Shown: piece by piece, positions 1-4,782 of the stretch
How the letters are laid out: each line of letters starts with the position of its first letter
How positions within the stretch are numbered: the stretch's first letter is position 1
NCBI GenBank assembly: GCA_016207695.1
Contig: JACQPC010000077.1
Coordinates: 1-6,661, forward strand
From: Candidatus Doudnabacteria bacterium
GTDB taxonomy: Bacteria > Patescibacteriota > Doudnabacteria > UBA920 > O2-02-FULL-48-8
Length of the DNA: 6,661 bases
Direction of reading: 5' to 3'
Made by a program: the position numbers and the translations under genes
The notes under the pieces: generated by a model
Told to the model about the DNA's origin: nothing
The model's input: only the letters and a program-made list of their open reading frames with translations
Database searches by the model: none

Positions 1-404
1 TGGCTTTCGTCGAGCTTGAAGATCTGGGAGGCAGCATGGAAGTGTTGGTTTTTCCCGGCACCTTTCAAAAATATAAAGATATTGTCATGGAAGAAAAGAT
101 TGTCATTGTTTCCGGCCGCGTTTCGGACAAAGACGGCGTGCCAAAATTCTTGGCGGATGAGATCAAGGAATTAAATAATTCCCCTATTTCCCCAACTTCC
201 CATACCATCACCGTTCGCGTTCCAGATAATGCCAGCGAAGAGTTATTTATGGAGCTCAAAAAGCTCTTTGAGCTTTTCCCGGGTTCAATGGCGGTGGATC
301 TTTTGGTCAATGAGCAGAGGGTCAAAACTCCCTACCGCATCAACCTCACCGAAGAATTAAAAAACCAGTTGCAACAATTTCAAAGCAGTTATATAATTAA
401 TTAG
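1..404 (+). CDS. dnaE: DNA polymerase III subunit alpha, C-terminal end (5' partial)
   Basis: This is the last ~133 residues of the replicative polymerase alpha subunit; the gene starts outside the window. The reading frame is open from base 3 (AFVELEDLGGSMEVLVFP...), and bases 1-2 fit the end of an ATG codon, giving the usual MAFVxLEDxxG. The first ~60 residues match the OB-fold (tRNA_anti-type) module near the DnaE C-terminus: LEDLGGSMEVLVFP, then IVIVSGRVSDKDGVPKFLADEI. The rest (ITVRVPDNA..., then FPGSMAVDLLVN) matches the small C-terminal tail domain that follows the OB fold in DnaE. The polymerase and PHP domains are not visible. An internal ATG at 36 would make a 122-residue protein, but the homology begins before it, so it is not the start. 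The stop is TAG at 402-404. The final codons also contain a promoter for the next gene. The identification is sure for family; a PolC-type enzyme is less likely because PolC does not end in this module. Confidence 0.93.
   Translation, partial: AFVELEDLGGSMEVLVFPGTFQKYKDIVMEEKIVIVSGRVSDKDGVPKFLADEIKELNNSPISPTSHTITVRVPDNASEELFMELKKLFELFPGSMAVDLLVNEQRVKTPYRINLTEELKNQLQQFQSSYIIN
369..397 (+). promoter_or_regulatory. sigma-70-type promoter for thrS, inside the dnaE 3' end
   Basis: A perfect -10 hexamer TATAAT (392-397) lies 17 bases after a -35-like TTGCAA (369-374, 4 of 6 to consensus). The predicted transcription start is about 404-405, at the dnaE stop codon and a few bases before the first helix of the T-box leader. 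This optimal spacing, together with the T-box beginning exactly where the transcript would start, makes it convincing. It overlaps codons for the last dozen residues of DnaE. Confidence 0.82.
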
Positions 405-407
405 ATC

Positions 408-445
408 AAGAGCCTTGATGCGGTCTCACCACCCGCGGAGCTCTT
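408..445 (+). other. T-box Stem I, ultrashort, with kink-turn and Thr specifier loop
   Basis: The lower helix pairs AAGAGC (408-413) with GCTCTT (440-445). A 3-base bulge CTT (414-416) is followed by G417-A418 facing G438-A439, the tandem sheared G.A/A.G pattern of a kink-turn (the 'GA motif' at the base of T-box Stem I). The upper helix is TGCGG (419-423) with CCGCG (433-437), including one T.G wobble. The 9-base terminal loop (424-432) contains ACC (428-430), a threonine codon, followed by A431; a purine after the specifier is usual in T-boxes. GGU/ACC pairing inside the loop is an alternative fold. Confidence 0.75.
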
Positions 446-446
446 G

Positions 447-471
447 CGGCGACTTCGGCCGTTAATCGAAG
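447..471 (+). other. T-box Stem IIA/B pseudoknot with F-box
   Basis: CGGC (447-450) pairs with GCCG (458-461). The loop between them contains CTTCG (453-457), which is the exact complement of CGAAG (467-471) downstream, giving an H-type pseudoknot. CCGTTA at 459-464 matches the F-box that marks this pseudoknot in T-box leaders. It sits between Stem I and the antiterminator, its standard place. Confidence 0.8.
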
Positions 472-486
472 AAATTGAGCAAAAAA

Positions 487-523
487 TTGGGTGGAACCGC
501 CCGGTCGAATGACCGGGTCCCAA
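487..523 (+). other. T-box antiterminator with tRNA acceptor-binding bulge
   Basis: Helix A1 is TTGGG (487-491) with CCCAA (519-523). The 7-base bulge TGGAACC (492-498) is the conserved T-box bulge. Helix A2 is GCCCGGTC (499-506) with GACCGGGT (511-518), closed by the tetraloop GAAT; the pairing is complete apart from one G.T. The TGGA of the bulge would pair with a tRNA 3' end UCCA, so it predicts a tRNA-Thr with discriminator U73. Confidence 0.88.
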
Positions 524-544
524 GCCGTCGAGCTTGGTTTTTTT
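520..544 (+). terminator. intrinsic terminator of the thrS T-box leader
   Basis: CCAAGC (520-525) and GCTTGG (532-537) form a 6-bp hairpin with a 6-base loop, directly followed by seven T (538-544). Its 5' arm shares bases 520-523 with antiterminator helix A1, so formation of one excludes the other. It lies 33 bases upstream of the thrS start codon. Confidence 0.88.
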
Positions 545-577
545 ATTCCCTTGATACCCATGATTCCCTTTTAACCT

Positions 578-2335
578 ATGAAAAACGACAAAGAATACTT
601 AGAGCATCTTAGGCACTCCTGCGCCCATCTATTGGCCGCCGCAGTCATGAAACTGTGGCCGGATACCAAGCGCGCTATTGGCCCGGCTATTGAAGACGGA
701 TTCTACTTTGACTTCGAGTTCAGCAAGTCTATCTCCGAAAAAGATTTTCCCAAGATCGAAAAAACTATGCGGGAAATCCTCAAAGGCTGGGACGGTTTTG
801 AACGCCATGAGCTAAACGCCAAGGAAGCAAAAAAAGAGTATCCCAACAACCCCTTCAAGCATGAGATGATAGACGAGTTCAGCGAAAAAGGAAAAAAGAA
901 AGTCTCATTCTACAAATCCGGAGACTATTGGGATTTGTGCCGCGGCGGCCATATAAAAAATCCCAAACAAGAATTGCAACACTTCAAATTGTTGTCCATA
1001 GCCGGAGCGTATTGGCGCGGATCAGAAAAAAATCCCATGTTGACTAGAATCTATGGCACATGTTGGCCTACAAAAGGAGAGCTGGAAAAATATTTATGGC
1101 AACTGGAAGAAGCCAAAAAACGAGATCACAGAATTTTGGGTGAAAAACTCGAAATCTTTACCTTTGCCGAAGAAATCGGGGCTGGACTTCCCTTATGGCT
1201 TCCTCATGGCACAATTATTAGAGAAGAATTGGAAAAATGGGCCAAGGAAACTGAAACAAAGTGGGGTTATCAAAGAGTGGTTACTCCGCATATTACCAAG
1301 GAACAGCTTTACAAAATTTCTGGACATCTTCCTTATTATGCCGACGATATGTATTCCCCAATCGACATTGAAGGAGAAAAGTACTATCTGAAGCCGATGA
1401 ACTGCCCGCATCACCATATGATTTACAAAAATAGGATTCACAGCTATCGCGAGCTCCCTCTGCGCTTAACCGAATATGGGCAGTTATACCGGTTCGAACT
1501 GTCCGGCGCGCTTCACGGCTTGATGAGGGTACGAGGATTCTGCCAGAACGACGCTCACATCTATGTTGCGGAAAAAGACGTGGTTGATGAATTTGTTAGA
1601 GTCATGGATCTTCATAAATATTACTATGACAAGCTGGGCATAAAAAACTTCAAGGTCAAGCTTGGCCTTCGCGACCCAAAAAATCTAAGAAAAAAATATC
1701 ACGGCAATGATGCCATGTGGAAAAAAGCGGAAAAACTGACCCGCGCAGGCTTGGAAAAATCTGGTGTGGAATATGAAGAGGACAGTGGCGGGGCAGCCCA
1801 CTACGGCCCCAAGGGCGATATCATCATTCAATCTGTCATTGGCAAGGAATATGCCATTGGCACGGTGCAAGTTGACCTTTTTATGCCAGAGCGCTTTGAC
1901 CTAAAATTCACAAATGAAAAAGGACAGCAAGAAAAGCCAGCGATTATACATCGCGCTCCCTTGGGAAGCCACGAGCGCATGGTCGGCTTTCTGCTTGAGC
2001 ATTTTGCCGGAGCTTTCCCGGTTTGGCTCTCACCGGTTCAGGCTGTTGTCTTGCCGATTTCGGAAAAGCAAAACAAGTATGCGAAGATCACCTTCACATT
2101 CTTGAAAGAAAACGACATTCGCGTGGAACTCGATGACCGCAATGAATCGATTGGCAAGAAAATCCGCGAAGCGGAGATGCAAAAAATCCCTTATATGCTT
2201 ATAGTCGGCGAAAAGGAAGTTAGGGCTAAATCAGTGGCGGTAAGGGCCAGAAATCAGAAAGATTTGGGTACTATGAAACTGGAAAAATTCTTGGAGAAAA
2301 TCAAGCATGAGATCCAAGCCCGATCACAATCTTAA
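578..2335 (+). CDS. thrS: threonine--tRNA ligase, TGS-less form
   Basis: Cytoplasmic class II synthetase that charges tRNA-Thr with threonine and edits mischarged Ser-tRNA-Thr. The protein has 585 residues against ~640 in typical bacterial ThrRS; the N-terminal TGS (N1) domain of ~60 residues is absent. It opens directly in the N2 editing domain: the HxxxH motif (H13, H17 in HSCAH) and CxxxH (C121, H125 in CRGGH) supply the editing-site residues. The catalytic core (~190-475) has the zinc ligands C276 (MNCPHH), H327 (NDAHIYV) and H458 (IHRAP), motif 2 around R305 with the HGLMRVRGF signature (313-321), and motif 3 at SHERM (464-468). The anticodon-binding domain covers ~480-585 (SPVQAVVLPI; DDRNESIGKKIREAE). 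The start ATG follows the T-box terminator, and no upstream extension could restore TGS because the leader RNA is there. No Shine-Dalgarno is visible before it. It is probably co-transcribed with miaA and controlled by the T-box. Confidence 0.97.
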   Translation: MKNDKEYLEHLRHSCAHLLAAAVMKLWPDTKRAIGPAIEDGFYFDFEFSKSISEKDFPKIEKTMREILKGWDGFERHELNAKEAKKEYPNNPFKHEMIDEFSEKGKKKVSFYKSGDYWDLCRGGHIKNPKQELQHFKLLSIAGAYWRGSEKNPMLTRIYGTCWPTKGELEKYLWQLEEAKKRDHRILGEKLEIFTFAEEIGAGLPLWLPHGTIIREELEKWAKETETKWGYQRVVTPHITKEQLYKISGHLPYYADDMYSPIDIEGEKYYLKPMNCPHHHMIYKNRIHSYRELPLRLTEYGQLYRFELSGALHGLMRVRGFCQNDAHIYVAEKDVVDEFVRVMDLHKYYYDKLGIKNFKVKLGLRDPKNLRKKYHGNDAMWKKAEKLTRAGLEKSGVEYEEDSGGAAHYGPKGDIIIQSVIGKEYAIGTVQVDLFMPERFDLKFTNEKGQQEKPAIIHRAPLGSHERMVGFLLEHFAGAFPVWLSPVQAVVLPISEKQNKYAKITFTFLKENDIRVELDDRNESIGKKIREAEMQKIPYMLIVGEKEVRAKSVAVRARNQKDLGTMKLEKFLEKIKHEIQARSQS

Positions 2336-2391
2336 GGCAGAAAAGCGAGAAATTAAAAAACGGCCTCGGATGAAAATGACAGGTGCATCCC

Positions 2392-2401
2392 TAAGAAGGG
2401 G
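2392..2401 (+). promoter_or_regulatory. ribosome binding site of miaA
   Basis: TAAGAAGGGG matches the full anti-SD complement TAAGGAGGTG at 8 of 10 positions and ends 8 bases before the ATG at 2410. It fixes the miaA start, and it is notable because thrS, gatA and gatB lack a comparable site. Confidence 0.6.
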
Positions 2402-2409
2402 TTCCAGAC

Positions 2410-3333
2410 ATGCCGGATTGGCAATTATCAAAAGTCACAAAAAATAAACTCATTGTCATCTTAGGGCCGACTTCATCAGGAAAGTCGGCTCTTGCCATTG
2501 CCTTGGCCAAAAAGTTCAACGGTGAGATTATTTCTGCTGATTCCCGTCAAGTCTACAAAGGTATGGACCTGGGAACCGGCAAAGTGACAAAAAAAGAACA
2601 AAAAACAATTCCCCACCATTTGCTCGATGTTGCAAGCCCAAAAAGACAATTTACCGTCGCTGAATACCAATCATACGTAAAAAGCGCGATCGCGCAAATC
2701 ACGTATAACGAAAAAGTTCCCTTTTTGGTCGGCGGCACGCCTTTTTATATCTACGCGGTCATTGATGATCTTCAAATCCCGGAAGTTAAGCCAAATTTGA
2801 AACTGCGAAAACAGCTGGAAAAAAAGTCTGCGGCGGAACTTTTTAAGATACTCAAAAAACTTGATCCAAGACGGGCAAAAAATATCGACCCTCACAACCC
2901 AAGACGGCTGATCCGGGCTATTGAAATCATCAAAGCCACCGGCCAACCCATCCCCCTTCTACGCAATCCTGAACTTGATTCAGGATCTCCTGATGCGCTT
3001 CTTCTTGGCATCAAAAAGAACCCCGAAGAACTCAAAAAACTCATTAAAGCTCGCCTGGAAAAACGCCTCAAACAAGGCATGGTCAAAGAAATAAAAAAAC
3101 TCCTCAAGCAAGGAGTTTCACATAAGCGTTTATTTGAATTGGGGCTCGAGTATAGATACGTTTCTGAATATCTCAAACGCAGTCTTTCTTACCAAGAAAT
3201 GAAAGATCAACTGCTTTCCGCGATTGTCAAATTCTCCAAACGCCAAATGACCTGGTTTAAAACGGATAAGCGCATCCATTGGATAAGAAACCAAGTTCAA
3301 GCCGAACAACTAATTCGCAAGCTCCTTTTTTAA
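2410..3333 (+). CDS. miaA: tRNA dimethylallyltransferase (MiaA)
   Basis: Transfers a dimethylallyl group from DMAPP to N6 of A37 in tRNAs that read codons starting with U, the first step toward i6A/ms2i6A. The protein has 307 residues, normal for the family. Visible motifs: P-loop GPTSSGKS (19-26); ISADSRQVYKGMDLGTGK (41-58) with the conserved Asp D44; HHLLDV (69-74); VGGTPFYIYAV (107-117), where many homologues have GGTGLYI; DPHNPRRLIRAIE (160-172); and KRQMTWF (277-283) near the C-terminus. Residues 187-196 (NPELDSGSPD) are encoded by a palindromic repeat and look like an in-frame insertion. The gene starts 74 bases after thrS with its own Shine-Dalgarno, and no terminator or clear promoter is seen between them, so co-transcription from the T-box-controlled promoter is likely. 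Its 3' end overlaps the convergent gatB by 24 bases. Confidence 0.96.
   Translation: MPDWQLSKVTKNKLIVILGPTSSGKSALAIALAKKFNGEIISADSRQVYKGMDLGTGKVTKKEQKTIPHHLLDVASPKRQFTVAEYQSYVKSAIAQITYNEKVPFLVGGTPFYIYAVIDDLQIPEVKPNLKLRKQLEKKSAAELFKILKKLDPRRAKNIDPHNPRRLIRAIEIIKATGQPIPLLRNPELDSGSPDALLLGIKKNPEELKKLIKARLEKRLKQGMVKEIKKLLKQGVSHKRLFELGLEYRYVSEYLKRSLSYQEMKDQLLSAIVKFSKRQMTWFKTDKRIHWIRNQVQAEQLIRKLLF
2966..2993. repeat. palindromic repeat inside miaA
   Basis: ATCCTGAA (2966-2973) and TTCAGGAT (2979-2986) are perfect 8-base inverted arms around CTTGA. A further arm TCCTGA (2988-2993) pairs alternatively with TCAGGA (2980-2985). The repeat is read in frame as part of NPELDSGSPD between two conserved blocks of MiaA, in a stretch that varies between homologues. 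I recall similar TCCTGAA..TTCAGGA elements dispersed in bacterial genomes, but copy number here cannot be seen. Confidence 0.7.
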
Positions 3334-4146
3334 AAGTTCATTGACCACCTGAGGATTCCCTTTGCCTTTCAGCTCTTTCATCACCTGCCCGACCAAAAAA
3401 CCTATGGACTTGGGATTAGCCTTGGCATCCTCTACCGCTTTCTGATTTGCTGCGATTACCTTTTTGACCGCTTCCAAAATTACTGATTCATCAGAAACCT
3501 GGGCCAAGCCCATTTGGTCCAAAAGATTGGAAGGGTCCTCCCCGGTTTCAAACATCTTAGCCAAGACGTCTTTAGCCGCCAACTGCGAAACCTCCCCTTC
3601 CCCGATCAGCTTGACCAGTTCCGCAAAATTTTCTGCACTGATTCTGGACTGTTGCGGATTTATACCAGCTTGATTGATGCTTGCCAAAAACGGCCCCAAA
3701 AGCAAGTTGCTTGCTAATTTAATATATTTATCTCCCTCTGTTGTCCATTCTCTAAGCTCGGACACAATCTGCTCAAAAAATTCTGAAAGTTCCTTATAGG
3801 AAACAAAAGTCTGGGCATCTTTTCCCGCCAAGCCGTATTCAGCGACAAACCGTTCTTTGCGCCTGGCTGGCAATTCGGGCATGCTTCTTTTTATTTCACT
3901 GATCCAATCTTGCTCAAAATGCAACACCGGCAAATCCGGCTCCGGGAAATAGCGGTAATCCTGGGATTCTTCCTTTGAGCGCAGGGAAACCGTAATCCCC
4001 CTGTCTTCAATCCATCCGCGCGTTTCTTGCGTTGGCACATTACTGCTGTCTAAGATTTCCGCCTGCCGCTTGATTTCAAAATCTATAGCGTTGGCCACGG
4101 CCTTAAACGAGTTCATGTTTTTCACCTCTACTTTATAATTCGGCAA
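3310..4146 (-). CDS. gatB: GatB C-terminal part (downstream of an in-frame stop)
   Basis: This is the continuation of GatB after the TAG at 4150-4152, in the same reading frame. It holds the rest of the catalytic core: KVEVKNMNSFKAV (5-17, a GatB signature), SLRSKEESQDYRYFPEPDLP (54-73), then the helical linker and the C-terminal YqeY-like tRNA-binding tail (about 130-278; IGFLVGQVMKELKGKGNPQVVNELL). All blocks are intact with no further stop or frameshift. A TTG at 4146 opens the frame. A better start for an independent product is ATG at 4116 (268 residues), which has GAGGTGA 5 bases upstream. Read through the stop, the full protein would be ~490 residues, close to the usual 475-480. It ends in TAG at 3310-3312 and overlaps the 3' end of miaA. 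Whether this half is made by restart, by read-through or not at all cannot be decided from sequence; a sequencing or assembly error at one base is also possible. Confidence 0.85.
   Translation of the reverse strand: MPNYKVEVKNMNSFKAVANAIDFEIKRQAEILDSSNVPTQETRGWIEDRGITVSLRSKEESQDYRYFPEPDLPVLHFEQDWISEIKRSMPELPARRKERFVAEYGLAGKDAQTFVSYKELSEFFEQIVSELREWTTEGDKYIKLASNLLLGPFLASINQAGINPQQSRISAENFAELVKLIGEGEVSQLAAKDVLAKMFETGEDPSNLLDQMGLAQVSDESVILEAVKKVIAANQKAVEDAKANPKSIGFLVGQVMKELKGKGNPQVVNELLKKELAN
4122..4128 (-). promoter_or_regulatory. possible internal ribosome binding site in gatB
   Basis: On the minus strand GAGGTGA (4128-4122) is a 7-base match to the anti-Shine-Dalgarno complement and ends 5 bases before ATG 4116-4114. 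It could allow a restart after the TAG at 4150-4152. However, the bases also encode E-V-K of the conserved (E/V)VKNMNSF motif, so the match may be a by-product of coding. Confidence 0.35.
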
Positions 4147-4179
4147 TTCCTACTTCCGACTTCCGACTTCCGACTTCCG
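4145..4179. repeat. heptamer tandem repeat in gatB (4 perfect units plus one decayed)
   Basis: Four perfect tandem copies of ACTTCCG on the plus strand (4152-4179; CGGAAGT on the minus strand) are followed by a decayed fifth, AATTCCT (4145-4151, 5 of 7). On the coding strand it encodes KSEVGSRK and creates the TAG at its edge. Three units are 21 bases, so the array could have grown by an in-frame three-unit expansion. Confidence 0.9.
4150..4152 (-). other. in-frame TAG stop interrupting gatB
   Basis: Minus-strand reading gives [16 protein letters not shown], then TAG, then E-L-PNYKVEVKNMNSF, all in one frame. In GatB homologues, CDANIS(L/V)R and (V/I)E(V/I)KNMNSF flank a short variable loop of about 10 residues, so the stop falls in that loop. 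Changing one base (minus-strand A to C, giving TCG) would continue the heptamer pattern and restore an open gene of 490 codons. Confidence 0.9.
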
Positions 4180-4782
4180 AAGCGAGATATTGGCATCACA
4201 GCGCAGATGCCCTTTTTCCATATCCGCGTCCGACACTTCCAAATAGCGCATAATATTCTGCAGTTCCTGCAGGTAAACTCTCGCTTCCGCAGCACTTCTA
4301 ATGTCCGGTTCAGACACAATTTCCAAAAGCGGCGTGCCGGCGCGGTTGTAGTCAACCAGGCTGTAATTTTTGCCCGGCGGCTTGCCCGCCGAAGCCTTGG
4401 CGAAGGCGGGATGGATAAGTTTTCCGGCATCCTCTTCCAGATGCACTCGAGTAATTCCTATTTTGCCCAATTTCCCCTTCCCGTTGATCGGGTGGTCGAA
4501 TTGCGAGATCTGATAGCCTTTCGGCAGATCCGGGTAAAAATAATTCTTCCGGTCAAACTTGGCAATCTTTGCGACTTGGCAATTCAGGGCCAAGCCAACC
4601 ATGACGGTTTTTTTGATCGCCTCGCGATTGATTACCGGCAGGGTGCCGGGATGGCCCATGCAGATTTCGCAGACATTAACATTCGGTTCAGCCGATTCCG
4701 CATTCTTAGACCGGCAGAACATTTTGCTTTGGGTCTTTAGCTGGACGTGCACTTCTAGCCCGATTATGGGTTCATAAGTCAT
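4150..4782 (-). CDS. gatB: Asp/Glu-tRNA amidotransferase subunit B, N-terminal part (ends at in-frame TAG)
   Basis: GatB binds misacylated Asp-tRNA(Asn) or Glu-tRNA(Gln), activates the carboxylate with ATP and receives ammonia from GatA. The 210 residues here cover the first part of the catalytic (cradle) domain: [21 protein letters not shown] (3-23), [17 protein letters not shown] (36-52), [16 protein letters not shown] (79-94), [11 protein letters not shown] (114-124), [20 protein letters not shown] (141-160) and [12 protein letters not shown] (191-202). Residues 125-138 ([14 protein letters not shown]) are an insertion relative to the family and are encoded by a palindromic repeat. The ATG overlaps the TGA of the upstream pilin-like gene (ATGA at 4779-4782), implying translational coupling; no Shine-Dalgarno is seen. 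Translation should end at TAG 4150-4152, leaving a protein without the KNMNSF block and the tRNA-binding tail, which probably could not work alone. Confidence 0.88.
   Translation of the reverse strand: MTYEPIIGLEVHVQLKTQSKMFCRSKNAESAEPNVNVCEICMGHPGTLPVINREAIKKTVMVGLALNCQVAKIAKFDRKNYFYPDLPKGYQISQFDHPINGKGKLGKIGITRVHLEEDAGKLIHPAFAKASAGKPPGKNYSLVDYNRAGTPLLEIVSEPDIRSAAEARVYLQELQNIMRYLEVSDADMEKGHLRCDANISLRKSEVGSRK
4385..4410. repeat. palindromic repeat inserted in gatB
   Basis: The 26 bases are symmetric: CCCGCC, GAA, GCC, TT, GGC, GAA, GGCGGG, i.e. outer arms of 6, a symmetric GAA/GAA internal loop, inner arms of 3 and a 2-base centre. On the coding strand it reads PAFAKASAG (GatB residues 125-133) between the conserved DAGKLIH and [11 protein letters not shown] blocks, where homologues have only a short linker. 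I recall [14 protein letters not shown] peptides recurring in unrelated proteins of Patescibacteria, which would make this a dispersed element; that is memory, not shown here. Confidence 0.8.

Larger units (their letters stand above)
405..544 (+). promoter_or_regulatory. T-box riboswitch (tRNA-Thr sensing, transcriptional) in the thrS leader
   Basis: A T-box leader senses uncharged tRNA and lets transcription proceed into the downstream gene. All key parts are visible within ~140 bases: Stem I (408-445) with a kink-turn and terminal-loop codon ACC; a pseudoknot with the F-box CCGTTA (459-464); the T-box core GGGTGGAACCGC (489-500); and an intrinsic terminator (520-544). The 3' strand of the antiterminator (CCCAA, 519-523) is also the 5' strand of the terminator, so the two are mutually exclusive, as in known T-boxes. 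The downstream gene is thrS, which agrees with a threonine specifier. Compared with ordinary T-boxes (usually 200-300 bases) it lacks the long Stem I with distal loop and has no separate Stem III. The short form resembles the 'ultrashort Stem I' leaders known from actinobacterial ileS, which as I recall act on translation; here a terminator implies control of transcription. The helices are hand-folded and no covariance test was done. Confidence 0.92.

Noticed and set aside
405..419. ATCAAG/CTTGAT hairpin as a dnaE terminator
   Set aside because: It is not followed by a T-run and it overlaps the T-box Stem I.
560..574. Four-codon upstream ORF (M-I-P-F-stop) just before thrS
   Set aside because: No ribosome binding site, and any pyrimidine-rich leader gives such ORFs by chance; control is better explained by the T-box.
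1053..1391. 112-codon ORF in another frame inside thrS
   Set aside because: It overlaps the catalytic core of ThrRS, whose own frame carries all motifs.
2336..2409. Terminator or promoter between thrS and miaA
   Set aside because: Only a 3-bp CCC/GGG pairing and an A-rich stretch are seen; nothing matches a hairpin plus T-run or spaced -35/-10 hexamers.
4150..4152. Genome-wide recoding of TAG, or of TGA as glycine
   Set aside because: TAG ends dnaE (402-404) and gatB (3310-3312) at normal family lengths, and TGA ends gatA and the pilin-like gene in ATGA overlaps, so standard stops apply.
4145..4179. Phase variation of gatB through heptamer copy number
   Set aside because: I read the frames with one to five units: one or four units meet the TAG, three meets TAG and two or five meet TAA a few codons on. 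No copy number alone reopens the frame to the downstream half.
4145..4179. CRISPR-like array
   Set aside because: Units are 7 bases with no spacers; this is a simple tandem repeat.
4207..4740. Plus-strand ORF of 177 codons opposite gatB
   Set aside because: It lies wholly opposite a strongly conserved GatB coding region and has no recognisable motif; it is a shadow of the GC-rich coding strand.
4150..4782. A frameshift in gatB
   Set aside because: The upstream and downstream parts are in the same frame; only one stop codon separates them.
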